From an uncultured Psychromonas sp. (GTDB lineage: Bacteria > Pseudomonadota > Gammaproteobacteria > Enterobacterales > Psychromonadaceae): 64,000 nt of DNA. The DNA is taken from positions 1-64,000 of the forward strand of contig NZ_CANLFB010000011.1 in the NCBI RefSeq assembly GCF_947489755.1. Reading direction: 5' to 3'. A model generated the notes under the pieces. That model ran no database searches. It saw only the letters and a list, made by a program, of their open reading frames with translations, and was not told the origin of the DNA. Shown here piece by piece: positions 54,399 to 64,000 of this stretch (its first letter is position 1; each line of letters starts with the position of its first letter). The translations under genes were made by a program, and so were the position numbers.

Positions 54399-55487
54399 TT
54401 AATTTATCAAAAAAAAGTCGGCAGAGGCTAATTGCACGCCATTAACAAGGATCGCAACAGTATGTTGGCCACAATAATATTGTCTTGTGGATATTTTTTT
54501 GAAGCTAAATGATTTTGAAATTATTTTATTATGTTGAGGGATAATAGCTTCAGAAAGTTGGAATATTTTGCGTGCTTGTTTGCCATTTTTTTTCATAAAA
54601 TCAATGGCGAATTCAATGCGACATTGATTAAGAGGTAAACCTTTTTGATTTTGTAGTAGACAAGAAAAATGTAAAACCTCACCAAGTTGTACGCTTGAAT
54701 CGGCCATTAAATCAATCACATTTATATCTTTTGGCGGTAAAAATCCAAATAAACTTAGCGCATCAGGATGGGCTTGTTTTAATAAGCTTCGGCAAGCATG
54801 TTTAACAAGACGTTTAGTGTGTATAGAATTACTTTCTGTTAACCAACGTCGAGTCATATCAATCACAACATCAGGATGATCCTTGGCAATATCATTGAGG
54901 TTATTTGCAACGCTACGACGAACGTATTCACTCTCGTCATTTTTTAAGGATTCTAGAATAGGCAGTAAGTAAGTTGGATCTTTTTTGAATGCAGGCAATG
55001 CCATCGCCCACGGTAATCGAGGACGCGCCCCTTCTGAAGCTAAACGACGTATATGATGATTATCACTTTCTGTCCAAGCTAACAATATACAATGCATCTG
55101 TTCAGGATATTTTTCGATAAAAGGTCTAACAGCAAACTCTGCACTAGCAAACTGTGTAATATAAGCCAGAGCGTCAATCGAAGCGGTTAACTCATCTAAG
55201 CCAAATAACTCAACAAAAGCAGGGATAAACATGCCTTTGTAGCTAGTAAAATGCAATGAAACTTGTTTAATCACGGCGAGTGTTGGTAAGTAATCGAGTT
55301 CAATAAACGTATTTAGCTGATCTGCGATATGTTCTGTCCGCGCTTTTAGCTCTTTATTTTTCCAATCATCATTAAAAACTGTGGTAATGAACTCGTTTTT
55401 ATGAAAGCTTGGGTAACACTCAGCGACCGCGTTTGCGACATCAGTAAGGTAGTCATGGTTATATACATCTTTTAATAAATCAGCCAT
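54399..55487 (-). CDS. DNA alkylation repair protein (AlkC/AlkD-like)
   Basis: 362 residues built from HEAT-like repeats (for example IRRLASEGARPRLPWAMALP, YVRRSVANNLNDIAKDHPD). The SEGARPRLPWA stretch is typical of AlkC-type glycosylases that remove 3-methyladenine bases. The last 100 residues, after about 250, form a beta-rich extra domain as in longer AlkC proteins. Cytoplasmic, acting on DNA. Monocistronic. Confidence 0.85.
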   Translation of the reverse strand: MADLLKDVYNHDYLTDVANAVAECYPSFHKNEFITTVFNDDWKNKELKARTEHIADQLNTFIELDYLPTLAVIKQVSLHFTSYKGMFIPAFVELFGLDELTASIDALAYITQFASAEFAVRPFIEKYPEQMHCILLAWTESDNHHIRRLASEGARPRLPWAMALPAFKKDPTYLLPILESLKNDESEYVRRSVANNLNDIAKDHPDVVIDMTRRWLTESNSIHTKRLVKHACRSLLKQAHPDALSLFGFLPPKDINVIDLMADSSVQLGEVLHFSCLLQNQKGLPLNQCRIEFAIDFMKKNGKQARKIFQLSEAIIPQHNKIISKSFSFKKISTRQYYCGQHTVAILVNGVQLASADFFLIN

Positions 55488-55600
55488 CTAGGCACTACCT
55501 TCTTTATATTTAGCATCGCTATTGAACCGCTTGTTGAATAAAGCATTAACCAAGCCGTTCAATAGTGTATAAAAACGAGCAATAGAAACGGCCAATAACA

Positions 55601-55637
55601 AATTAACTAATTAACTAATTAACTAATTAACTAATTA
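55601..55637 (-). repeat. 8-bp tandem repeat at the yafJ 3' end
   Basis: Four to five copies of AATTAACT run directly into the stop codon of the gene at 55635. Length variation here would not change the protein unless it crosses the stop. Confidence 0.7.
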
Positions 55638-56402
55638 CAATACTCGTTCACCAAAATGGAAAACACAAAACTGCCCTTCTTCCATTTTTGTCCACGCTTC
55701 ATCTTTGGTTAAGGGACGAGTGGCAATCACAGTCACTACATCAGTCGTTGAGGTTTCTTCTTGGAAATCAACCGTCATATCTTCATCGATTAACTGGGCT
55801 TTACCAAAAGGTGCTCGACGGGTTATCCAGTGTAAATTGTTCGTGCAGTAGCACATCACATATTCACCATCGCTTAATAGCATGTTAAATACACCTAGTG
55901 CTTTTAATTGGTCGGCATAGCGAGCAACCAGCTTAAACATGTCTAACATATCTTCTGGTTGCTGTTTAAACTCTTTGTGTAACTTATCAATGATCCAACA
56001 AAATGCGCGTTCGCTATCAGTTTGTCCCACTGGATTAGCGTAACCCATTTCTAGATCTTCATAACCTGTTAGCTGGCCATTATGAGCATAAGTCCAATTG
56101 CGTCCCCACAACTCTCTGATAAAAGGGTGCGTGTTCTCTAAATTAACGCCACCACGATTAGCTTGTCGAATATGGCTAATAACGGATTTACTTTTAATCG
56201 GGTAACTTTTCACTAACTCCGCAATTTTAGAATCACAGCTTGGGCTAGGATCTTTAAAACTACGGCAGCCTTTACCTTCGTAAAAAGTAATCCCCCAACC
56301 ATCTTTATGAGGGCCAGTACCACCACCGCGTTTTACTAATCCACTGAAACTAAAACAGATATCAGTTGGGACATTGGCACTCATGCCTAATAATTCACAC
56401 AT
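55635..56402 (-). CDS. YafJ-type class II glutamine amidotransferase
   Basis: 255 residues with the N-terminal nucleophile Cys2 (MCELLGMS), exposed after Met removal, and glutaminase motifs HIRQANRGG, NTHPF and YAHNGQL. It is a glutaminase domain alone with no synthetase partner in view, so the acceptor reaction is unknown. It lies 9 bp behind gmhA, the same pair as lpcA-yafJ in E. coli. Confidence 0.92.
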   Translation of the reverse strand: MCELLGMSANVPTDICFSFSGLVKRGGGTGPHKDGWGITFYEGKGCRSFKDPSPSCDSKIAELVKSYPIKSKSVISHIRQANRGGVNLENTHPFIRELWGRNWTYAHNGQLTGYEDLEMGYANPVGQTDSERAFCWIIDKLHKEFKQQPEDMLDMFKLVARYADQLKALGVFNMLLSDGEYVMCYCTNNLHWITRRAPFGKAQLIDEDMTVDFQEETSTTDVVTVIATRPLTKDEAWTKMEEGQFCVFHFGERVL

Positions 56403-56411
56403 TGTTTAAAC

Positions 56412-56987
56412 CTAAGCCATCTTTTTTTCAATTAAATAGATCAATATATGAATGATCTTAATATGTACTTCTTGGATGCGATCGGCAAAACCGAAATGTG
56501 GTACACGAATTTCAACATCCGCTAACCCTGCCATTTTGCCGCCATCTTTACCGGTCAACGCAATGACTTTGATACCTTTAGCTTTTGCAACATCAATCGC
56601 TTTTAAAATATTGCCTGAGTTACCACTGGTTGATAAGCAAAACAATACATCACCACTACGGCCAACACCTTCAAGGTAACGAGCAAAGATGTACTCAAAA
56701 CCATAATCATTACCGACACAAGAGATATGGCTAGCATCTGAAATAGCAATCGCTGGGTACGAAGGACGATGTTCACGATAACGACCCGTTAACTCTTCAG
56801 CGAAATGCATTGCATCACAATGAGAACCGCCATTACCACACGCTAATACTTTGCCTTCATTTTTGAAAGACTCAGCTAATAACGAAGCCGCATCTTCGAT
56901 ATGCTGTAAATTTTGTTGATCTGATAAGAATGCAGTTAAGACCGTTTGTGCTTCTAATAACTCATCTTTAATTAATGATAAATTCAT
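56412..56987 (-). CDS. Phosphoheptose isomerase GmhA
   Basis: A 191-residue SIS-domain enzyme converting sedoheptulose 7-phosphate to D-glycero-D-manno-heptose 7-phosphate for the LPS inner core. [20 protein letters not shown] and STSGNSGNI (phosphate binding) are diagnostic; the C-terminal HIKIIHILI helix is intact. First gene of the gmhA-yafJ pair. Confidence 0.95.
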   Translation of the reverse strand: MNLSLIKDELLEAQTVLTAFLSDQQNLQHIEDAASLLAESFKNEGKVLACGNGGSHCDAMHFAEELTGRYREHRPSYPAIAISDASHISCVGNDYGFEYIFARYLEGVGRSGDVLFCLSTSGNSGNILKAIDVAKAKGIKVIALTGKDGGKMAGLADVEIRVPHFGFADRIQEVHIKIIHILIYLIEKKMA

Positions 56988-57681
56988 AATACCTACTTAC
57001 ATAATTGAGATTAATACCTTGGGTATAACTATCCACCAGCTGCTTTATGCCAGTGACGAATATTTTATTCTTGTAAATAATTCCTTGAAAGGATTCTTCT
57101 AAAAAGTTCTTTTAAAAAGAGCCTAATAACCTATCGTTCATTAGCGCCACTTTTCGACTATAAATGCATTCCGTTGGTGAAGATATATTGATTAAGCTTT
57201 ATTAATAAGACACAGTTAATAAATTTTAATGCAAACGAATCTAACATTTATAAACTTCCATCATTGTTCTCATTATTCACAGACATTTTTCTGTACTAAC
57301 TAGTCACTAAAGTTAACCTTTGTGCTTTTTAAGTTCATTAATCAAACTTAAAAAAGAAAAATTCTATCGTCGTTAATATAACTTATTAAGGTACTAATGA
57401 CGTAAATTATTGTTATATTTTTAACTTTTATTGTGGTTTTAAGCTATTCATAAAATCGTTTAATAGAAGAGTCACTGAAAGACAATAAATAATGAAGGAA
57501 GTTTAAACAGAAACATATTGGATAAGAGTATTTGAACTATTAGTACATAAATGAGTTAGTTTTTTAACCGGATCATTTATGCACTAAACATGTGTGAGGC
57601 ACTAATATATTTATTGAGCAACTATGTATTTATTAAAACCAATGCTGATTGGCCTCAGCCGTAATGATAAGCGAACAATAG
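56988..57681. other. Gene-free stretch
   Basis: About 690 AT-rich bases. I see no gene, strong hairpin or repeat; the promoter of gmhA must lie at the left end on the minus strand. Confidence 0.4.
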
Positions 57682-57966
57682 TTATAAGTTAATGAGGTGC
57701 AATTCATCGTTATCATCAGGATTTGCAAACTGCTGCTTTAATATCTTTTTAGATTCCATGTAAATTTCACCATTTTGAGCAATAGTAAAATGATCAGGTT
57801 CTATATTAAATTCTTTTTGATAAGCCATCACTAGCTGCAGAGAATGTGCTTTTTGTTCTTCACTTAACGGTGCACCGTCTAACCATTTACCTGTTTCAAC
57901 AGCAGTTGCTAGCTTCTGATAAAGCGCTGGAGTGATATTTTTTGCATACTCATTTATATTTGCCAC
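57682..57966 (-). CDS. YeaC-like (DUF1315) protein
   Basis: A 94-residue small acidic protein of unknown function. NITPALYQKLATAVETGKWLDGAPLSEEQKAHSLQLVMAYQ is the conserved family core (residues 10-51). Widespread in gammaproteobacteria. Monocistronic. Confidence 0.8.
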   Translation of the reverse strand: MANINEYAKNITPALYQKLATAVETGKWLDGAPLSEEQKAHSLQLVMAYQKEFNIEPDHFTIAQNGEIYMESKKILKQQFANPDDNDELHLINL

Positions 57967-58352
57967 TGTTTTTGCCTTTTACTACTTTAATTTGAATGTG
58001 ATGAAGTATATTTATTTGTTTGAAATTATCTAGTGATGTTTTTGTTGAGCAATGATTTTTTGCTGTTGGTCTACTTTTTACTTTTATCTTTAACGAGTAA
58101 TAGTAACTAATAAGAGCAATTAATGAGAATAGTTCCCCATAACGACTTACTATAAGTGCATTCGCCATTACGCATGACATCACCCGTCACTATCTTAATG
58201 TTAGCAATAATTAGCTTATGCTAATTCTAAAAAAACAAAAGCCACCTATTGCTAAGTCGCTTTTTTATTAAGCATTACATAATAAATTATATGTAAACAT
58301 GACAGATGAAAATCATAAACAATCATACGCACCTATAAAAGTTCCCAAACTA
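57967..58352. other. Gene-free stretch
   Basis: 386 AT-rich bases between the YeaC-like gene and glgX. A 77-residue frame at 57950-58183 is not supported. A weak A-run/T-run hairpin at about 58222-58268 may end the glgX transcript. Confidence 0.35.
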
Positions 58353-60449
58353 TTATTTATGGTTAACCGCTTTAAATAATAAAATTGAATGGGCTTTAGC
58401 ATGAACAGGTATCTCTACTTTATTTGTACTTTTAACTAAGTCTCCCGTCGCACAACTGGTATCCAATGCCATAAACCAATCTTTGTTATCCGTTAATGTA
58501 GGTAACTCACAAGCAATTTGATAACTCGATGCATTCAAAATCAAATACCAATGTTCACCTTCAGGATCCACTTCACTTAACTCAACTGCAATAGCTTGTG
58601 AATTAGAGGCATGCCAATCAACCTCTTCCATTAAATAACCATCAGGATGATACCAGGTCACTTTATCGCTATTCACATCGTTGTCATCAAGTAATAAATC
58701 ACCAAATAAACGTGACTGTTTACGTAACTCAATTAATTTAGAGGTGAATTCAAACAGTGCTAAGTCCGCTTCTGATCGATCCCAATTAATCCAACTAATT
58801 TGGTTATCTTGGCAATACGCATTATTGTTACCCGATTGATGGTTGCCCATTTCATCGCCCGCTAAAAAATGCGGTGTACCTTGAGACAAAAACAAAGTCG
58901 CAATCATGTTACGCTTTTGCTGTTGTCTTAAACCATTAATACGTTTGTCTTTAGTCGGCCCTTCACAACCATAATTGGCAGAAAGGTTATGTCCATGACC
59001 ATCACGATTATCTTCCCCATTAGCTTGGTTATGGCGATCTTGAAAAGACACCATGTCATCCAAAGTAAAACCATCGTGATAACAAATATAATTAACACTC
59101 GTAGTATTACTTCGATGATCTAATGGAAAAAAGTCATGAGAACCTAACAAGCGCGTAGCCACTTCAGACACTTTGCCCGTATCACCACGCCAAAAAGAAC
59201 GCATTGTGTCACGATAACGATCATTACATTCTTTCCACTGTTCAGGGAAAGCCCCTAAACGATATCCGCCAGGTCCAATATCCCAAGGTTCAGCGATTAA
59301 CACAACATCGCTTAAAATAGGATCTTGCAGTAAGGCTTTAAAAAAGGCACTTCTTTCTGTAAACCCTTGTGCTTCACGCGCTAACGTCACTGCAAGGTCA
59401 AATCTAAAACCATCAACTTGCATTTCAGTCACCCAATAACGTAACGCATCTAGTGTTATTTTTAGTGACCAAGAGAAATCTAAATTAACCGTATTACCAC
59501 AGCCGGAATGATTACTATAACGTTGAAAATCAATTCCCTGCTTATTGCCTTCAAAAGTATAATACTGCCTATTATCAAATCCTTTAAAACTTAGGACTAA
59601 ACCATCATTTCCTGATTCGGCGGTATGATTAAAAACGACGTCTAAAATCACTTCGATATTAGCAGCGTGTAACTCTCGCACCATGGTTTTAAACTCAGAA
59701 ATCGCATCATATTGAGCGTAACGCGTTTCAGGTGCAAAAAAATTAATCGGGTTATATCCCCAATAATTAGTTAACCCTAAACCACTTAAACGAGACTCAC
59801 TGACAAAACTAAAAACAGGCATTATCTGTAAACTCGTGACACCTAATGATTGATAATGTTTAATACTTTCAGGATGCGACAGACCTAAGTATTTACCACG
59901 CATTGGTAAAGGGATATTTGGATTGGTTTGAGTGAAACCTTTGGTATGCACTTCATATAGGATACGATCTTGATCATCTATATTAGGTTTTTCACTGCCT
60001 TGCCATTCAAAACTGTCATCAACGACAACTGATTTGGCAACATATAAATCATCTACATCACTCTGAGCTTGCACAAAACTATGTTGTATCTTGCTAAGTC
60101 GTTTTGCATAAGGATCAATTAATAAATGTTTTTTATTAAATAACAGCCCTTTTTTAGGTTGGTATTCACCATCAACTCGGTAACCGTATTTTTGTCCAGC
60201 TTCCACACCTTGTAAATACACATGCCAAAGATGTGAATGAGAAGACGTTAGAAAATAGCTGTCTATTTGATTGTCATGCTTATCAAACAGACATAACTCA
60301 ACGCTTTTACCATCTTGACTATGTACTGAAAAGTTACAGCCTTGTTGATCTAAAGTCGCACCTAAAGGAAGTTTTTTTCCTGTAGAAGCAGCAAACAGAT
60401 GCTTAGCATCTATTGTCGTTAGGTCTAATTCGATATCTTGTTTTGACAC
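58353..60449 (-). CDS. Glycogen debranching enzyme GlgX
   Basis: A 698-residue GH13 isoamylase-type enzyme that hydrolyses alpha-1,6 branches of phosphorylase-trimmed glycogen. N-terminal CBM48-like domain (LGATLDQQGCNFSVHS), catalytic barrel with VVFNHTAE, DGFRFDLAVT (nucleophile Asp), LIAEPWD (acid Glu) and YHDGFTLDD. It starts at a GTG right at the glgB stop with AGGGAG upstream, so the two are co-translated. Confidence 0.95.
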   Translation of the reverse strand: MSKQDIELDLTTIDAKHLFAASTGKKLPLGATLDQQGCNFSVHSQDGKSVELCLFDKHDNQIDSYFLTSSHSHLWHVYLQGVEAGQKYGYRVDGEYQPKKGLLFNKKHLLIDPYAKRLSKIQHSFVQAQSDVDDLYVAKSVVVDDSFEWQGSEKPNIDDQDRILYEVHTKGFTQTNPNIPLPMRGKYLGLSHPESIKHYQSLGVTSLQIMPVFSFVSESRLSGLGLTNYWGYNPINFFAPETRYAQYDAISEFKTMVRELHAANIEVILDVVFNHTAESGNDGLVLSFKGFDNRQYYTFEGNKQGIDFQRYSNHSGCGNTVNLDFSWSLKITLDALRYWVTEMQVDGFRFDLAVTLAREAQGFTERSAFFKALLQDPILSDVVLIAEPWDIGPGGYRLGAFPEQWKECNDRYRDTMRSFWRGDTGKVSEVATRLLGSHDFFPLDHRSNTTSVNYICYHDGFTLDDMVSFQDRHNQANGEDNRDGHGHNLSANYGCEGPTKDKRINGLRQQQKRNMIATLFLSQGTPHFLAGDEMGNHQSGNNNAYCQDNQISWINWDRSEADLALFEFTSKLIELRKQSRLFGDLLLDDNDVNSDKVTWYHPDGYLMEEVDWHASNSQAIAVELSEVDPEGEHWYLILNASSYQIACELPTLTDNKDWFMALDTSCATGDLVKSTNKVEIPVHAKAHSILLFKAVNHK

Positions 60450-62771
60450 TTAGACTCCCTTTTTCCTCAAGTAAACTGATGATAATGGAGGTAAATTAAC
60501 AACGATTGAATGATCTTTTCCTTGCCAAGGGTAAGCTTCACTCACAAACACGCCCATGACATCGCCCATAGAATAGTTGCTTCCCCAATAATATTCACTA
60601 TCAGTATTGATAACGACTTCATACTGACCAGCTTCTTCAACGGCGACACGATACTTTTCACGTGGCACAGGTGTAAAATTGGAAAGACAGATAACATATT
60701 CGCTTTTATCTAAATTATAGCGAATAAACGAAATGATGCTGTTGACACCATCACTGTGATCTAACCATTCAAAACCTTGTGGTTCATAATCAGACTCGTA
60801 CATGGCGCTGTTATTTTTATAAAAATGATTTAAATCAGAAATAAGTTGTTGTTGCCCTTTATGTTTATCAAACGCTAATAAATCCCAATCTAAACTTTGA
60901 TTATGGTTCCACTCACGGCTTTGCCCGAATTCACCGCCCATAAAGTTTAATTTTTTACCGGGATGCGCATACATATATCCCATATAAGCACGCAGATTTG
61001 CAGCAGCCTGCCATTCATCGCCAGGCATTTTATTCAACAGACTTTTTTTGCCGTGCACCACTTCGTCATGTGAAATAGGCAAAACAAAGTGTTCGTTATA
61101 GTGATAAACCATCGCAAAGGTCATTTCGTGATGATGGTATTTACGGTACATAGGGTCTTGTTGAATATAGCTTAGCGTGTCATGCATCCAACCCATGTTC
61201 CATTTAAAGCCAAAACCTAAACCGCCTTCAAAAGTCGGTTTTGAAACGCCACTAAATGCGGTTGACTCTTCAGCAATCGTCATGGCATTAGGGAATTGGC
61301 CATACACTTCTTCGTTAAACCATTTTAATAAACTAATCGCTTCATAATTATGATTTCCCCCGTCCACATTAGGCACCCACTCACCTTCTTCACGTGAGTA
61401 ATCCCAGTACAGCATCGAAGCAACTGCATCGACTCGCAATCCATCGACGTGGAATTTATCTAACCAAATAAGTGCACTCGCCACGAGGAATTGACGGACA
61501 TTGTCACGACCGAAATCATAGATATAAGAATTCCAATCAGGATGCCAACCGCGCTTAGGATCTTCATATTCATACAAAGGTGTGCCATCAAAGCGTGCTA
61601 ACCCATGTGGGTCGGCAGGGAAATGTGCGGGAACCCAATCAACAATAATACCAATACCTGCTTGATGGCATTGGTCAATAAAGTATTTTAAGTCATCAGC
61701 ATCGCCAAAACGGCTGGTCGCTGCAAATAACCCAACGGGTTGATAACCCCAAGACCCATTAAAGGGAAATTCTGAAATAGGCAAGACTTCTAAGTGTGTG
61801 TAGCCCATTTCAACTAAATAAGGTAACAACTCTTCAGCAAGCTCACGGTAGCTAAGCATTCGCTCTACACCGTTCTCATTTTTACGTTTCCATGAGCCTA
61901 AGTGAACTTCATAAATACTCATCGCGGTAAAGCGTTTGTCTCCAGTATTTGTATCTTGCCAGACTTGGTCATTCCACTGATAAGCATCATGGTCAACCAC
62001 GATTGATGAATGTGATGGATATAACTCAGCTTGAAATCCTACTGGGTCGGCTTTATGCGGTAAACGATTGCCCATTGCATCTTTTAATTCAAACTTATAA
62101 GCACAACCAGTGGATAAACCAGGAATAAAGATCACCCAGTGACCACACCAACTTCGTTGCATCGGATGAACTTGACCATTCCAATGATTATGAGCAGAAA
62201 TCAAGCTAACACTGCTTGCATTGGGTGCGTAAACAATAAAACGTACGCCACTAATTTTAACGTCACTATTGGTGATTGTTTTTAATTGTGCGCCAAGTGT
62301 GTGATACACATTTTGTGGTGCTTCATGTAACGTCGATAACCCTTCAAATGCAATATCATGAAACTGATAAGGATCTATAAATTCATGTACATCATTAATG
62401 TATTCAGCATGTAACTGATAAATAAACTTCTCACTGACAGACGGTAAATTAACTTCAAACAATCCAGCATCATAAATGTTAGTTAACTCACCAGAAAGAT
62501 GTGATCCATCAAGCGCAGAGAAAGAGACAGCTTTAGCTTCTGGCAACCAAACTCGTAATAAAAAACCGACTCCATTAGCATTTTTGATTAACCCTAACTG
62601 CTCAAAAGGGTTAGCTAATGTTACTTTTTCTAATTGATTAAGTAATGTTGATTTTAATGGTATCGTTTTGATTTCTGTCCCTACTTCAGGAGTAACTACT
62701 TTCTTTGCTGTTGTCTTATTCACAGATTTTTGTTTGGTAGCTACTTTCTTTGTCGTTAGTTTTTTAGTCAT
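60450..62771 (-). CDS. 1,4-alpha-glucan branching enzyme GlgB
   Basis: A 773-residue GH13 enzyme making alpha-1,6 branches in glycogen. It carries a 30-residue Lys/Thr-rich N-terminal tail (MTKKLTTKKVATKQKSVNK start), two CBM48-like domains, then the barrel with VDWVPAHFP, GLRVDAVASMLYWDYS (nucleophile), AEESTAF (acid) and HDEVVHGKKS. The lysine-rich tail is not part of the standard enzyme. Middle gene of malQ-glgB-glgX. Confidence 0.95.
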   Translation of the reverse strand: MTKKLTTKKVATKQKSVNKTTAKKVVTPEVGTEIKTIPLKSTLLNQLEKVTLANPFEQLGLIKNANGVGFLLRVWLPEAKAVSFSALDGSHLSGELTNIYDAGLFEVNLPSVSEKFIYQLHAEYINDVHEFIDPYQFHDIAFEGLSTLHEAPQNVYHTLGAQLKTITNSDVKISGVRFIVYAPNASSVSLISAHNHWNGQVHPMQRSWCGHWVIFIPGLSTGCAYKFELKDAMGNRLPHKADPVGFQAELYPSHSSIVVDHDAYQWNDQVWQDTNTGDKRFTAMSIYEVHLGSWKRKNENGVERMLSYRELAEELLPYLVEMGYTHLEVLPISEFPFNGSWGYQPVGLFAATSRFGDADDLKYFIDQCHQAGIGIIVDWVPAHFPADPHGLARFDGTPLYEYEDPKRGWHPDWNSYIYDFGRDNVRQFLVASALIWLDKFHVDGLRVDAVASMLYWDYSREEGEWVPNVDGGNHNYEAISLLKWFNEEVYGQFPNAMTIAEESTAFSGVSKPTFEGGLGFGFKWNMGWMHDTLSYIQQDPMYRKYHHHEMTFAMVYHYNEHFVLPISHDEVVHGKKSLLNKMPGDEWQAAANLRAYMGYMYAHPGKKLNFMGGEFGQSREWNHNQSLDWDLLAFDKHKGQQQLISDLNHFYKNNSAMYESDYEPQGFEWLDHSDGVNSIISFIRYNLDKSEYVICLSNFTPVPREKYRVAVEEAGQYEVVINTDSEYYWGSNYSMGDVMGVFVSEAYPWQGKDHSIVVNLPPLSSVYLRKKGV

Positions 62772-62812
62772 ATTACATACCTAATTCGAAGTTTATTTAG
62801 CCTGAATTTACA

Positions 62813-64000
62813 TTATTTTGAACGTGCTTCTGTTAACGCTTTCATTAAATCTAGAATGTCGTGATCAGCAAAAATAGCATCTAGATTATGCGTTAACTTA
62901 CGTTGCCAATTTCTATACTCATCGCTGGTGCCTGGCACATTAACGGGTTGGTCCATTTCTAAGAAATCTTCAAGTTGCAAACTCAATAACGAAGCACTGC
63001 CGGTCGCAAGATGCTTTTGTAAGTCAAAACTTAAAGCCTTATCCATTCCAGTGGTGTTCGCATCCTGATAAAGATCATCTGGTACGCTGTTATGCCCATG
63101 TAAACTATTTAGAATCTGTTGTTTGCTTTCAACTCGATCTGCTAGTAATCGATTAAAGACCTCATCATCTGGGTATAAACCTAACGTTCTGCCTAAATAC
63201 AGATCTTCACAATGCCAATATCCTTTAATGGTCGGCATGTCATGAGTCGATAATGTTGCCATTGCTTGTTGTATATAATGTGAAGGAGAAATAAAACCGC
63301 CATCAGGTGCTTGCTCGAAGAAAAACACTTTATAAGAGTAAACCCCGGCTTCTTTTAATAGGACATCCATTCCTTCAGGCACGGTGCCTAAGTCTTCACC
63401 AATCACTAAACATTGATTACGCGTACTTTCTAACGCTAATATATTCAGCATATCGTAAACATTGTAATAAATATAAGCTCCGCTATCCGCCGTTGAACCT
63501 TCCGGCACCCACCATAATCGTAATAAAGCCATAACATGGTCAATACGTAAGGCACCACAATGACTCATATTGGATTGTAATAATTCAATGAAAGGTTGAT
63601 AACGGGACTTATAAAGTTGATCTGGTGAAAGTGGAGGTAATCCCCAACTTTGCCCCAGCGGTCCTAAAACATCTGGTGGCGCACCGATACTGATATTTTC
63701 ACAATACAAATCATGATTTGCCCAAATTTCGCTACTGCTTTTACCCACGCCAACTGCTAAATCTCTATATATACCTAACGTCATGCCTAATGAACGAGCA
63801 AGTTCATCTGCTTCAGCTAATTGCGTATCAGTAATCCATTGGCAATAGCTCCAAAACAAGACTTCTTGTTCATTTTCAGTTATCCAATTTTGTGTACTTT
63901 CGCTAGAGAATGATTGAAAGCTTTCAGGCCATGATGGCCAGCCCCAAGCGTGCTCATTTTCAGCTAAAAATTTAAATTGCAAAGCATCATAAGCAGCTTG
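62813..64000 (-). CDS. 4-alpha-glucanotransferase MalQ (partial)
   Basis: The C-terminal 395 residues; the reading frame is open to the window edge and the start lies beyond 64000. GH77 motifs: ALRIDHVMALLRLWWVP (nucleophile Asp), LVIGEDLGTVP (acid Glu) and THDMPTIKGYW. Transfers maltooligosaccharide segments during glycogen and maltodextrin use. First visible gene of the glycogen operon, 41 bp upstream of glgB. Confidence 0.93.
   Translation of the reverse strand, partial: QAAYDALQFKFLAENEHAWGWPSWPESFQSFSSESTQNWITENEQEVLFWSYCQWITDTQLAEADELARSLGMTLGIYRDLAVGVGKSSSEIWANHDLYCENISIGAPPDVLGPLGQSWGLPPLSPDQLYKSRYQPFIELLQSNMSHCGALRIDHVMALLRLWWVPEGSTADSGAYIYYNVYDMLNILALESTRNQCLVIGEDLGTVPEGMDVLLKEAGVYSYKVFFFEQAPDGGFISPSHYIQQAMATLSTHDMPTIKGYWHCEDLYLGRTLGLYPDDEVFNRLLADRVESKQQILNSLHGHNSVPDDLYQDANTTGMDKALSFDLQKHLATGSASLLSLQLEDFLEMDQPVNVPGTSDEYRNWQRKLTHNLDAIFADHDILDLMKALTEARSK

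Noticed and set aside
55601..55637. CRISPR-like tandem repeats
   Set aside because: Simple 8-bp repeats with no spacers; no cas genes in the window.
57950..58183. 77-residue minus-strand frame
   Set aside because: Overlaps the start of the YeaC-like gene and has no signs of coding.

Overview
This 64-kb window is chromosomal DNA of an AT-rich marine gammaproteobacterium. The gene content and order (gmhA-yafJ, hexR-pykA beside glk, malQ-glgB-glgX, copA-cueR, a GtrA/GtrB/ArnT-like operon, a thermostable-hemolysin-family cluster) suggest the Psychromonas/Moritella/Shewanella/Vibrio part of the class. Psychromonas is my best guess, from overall impression only.

Layout. (1) 340-1751: a LysR regulator divergent from a PACE-family drug efflux pump. 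(2) About 1940-4892: the 3' end of a group IIC intron on the plus strand, abutting a small integron cassette array on the minus strand. The array has two convincing attC sites and a third, weaker one, and cassette genes for a PD-(D/E)XK-type nuclease-like protein, a HEPN-like protein and an unknown protein. No integron integrase is present, so this is a stranded array. (3) 5345-10574: an OmpR-type two-component system followed by a GtrB-like/ArnT-like/GtrA-like operon for lipid-linked sugar transfer. (4) 11082-17667: a cluster with a thermostable-hemolysin-family protein, an adenylating enzyme fused to a heme-oxygenase-like diiron domain, an SDR, a secreted TPR protein, and a QseBC/PmrAB-like two-component system. 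The promoters of the first two-component system, the sugar-transfer operon and the hemolysin-family cluster all carry the same direct repeat, TTAAG-type hexamers 5 bp apart, which resembles a PmrA/QseB box. These blocks look like one regulon.

(5) 18140-38640: a 20.5-kb genomic island inserted at the 3' end of tRNA-Ser(GGA). It is bounded by an 80-nt repeat with one mismatch, and by integrase arm-like repeats at both ends. It has a P4-like backbone (integrase, AlpA, TOPRIM primase, SF3-type helicase, late Q-like zinc protein) and a defence cargo in one tightly packed minus-strand operon: hsdR-hsdM-hsdS, an OLD-like AAA-TOPRIM nuclease, mcrB, mcrC. This resembles the E. coli immigration control region, with the OLD-like gene sitting where symE lies. 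A decayed second integrase start outside the left end shows repeated use of the same tRNA site.

(6) 38811-64000: core genome. It holds glucokinase, HexR and pyruvate kinase; a GST-like protein; a diguanylate cyclase; YjiH- and MarC-type membrane proteins; a universal stress protein; DNA polymerase IV; a copper ATPase with a textbook MerR-type promoter and its CueR; a dicarboxylate/amino-acid symporter; an AlkC/AlkD-like repair protein; YafJ; GmhA; a YeaC-like protein; and the glycogen genes glgX, glgB and malQ, the last cut by the window edge.

Scattered repeats include a 190-bp MITE-like element in two copies (7494 and 47339), a hairpin repeat in three copies, and a REP-like palindrome. The strongest candidates for something new are the array with its intron, the shared-box regulon around the adenylation-diiron fusion, and the combined RM/OLD/McrBC operon.
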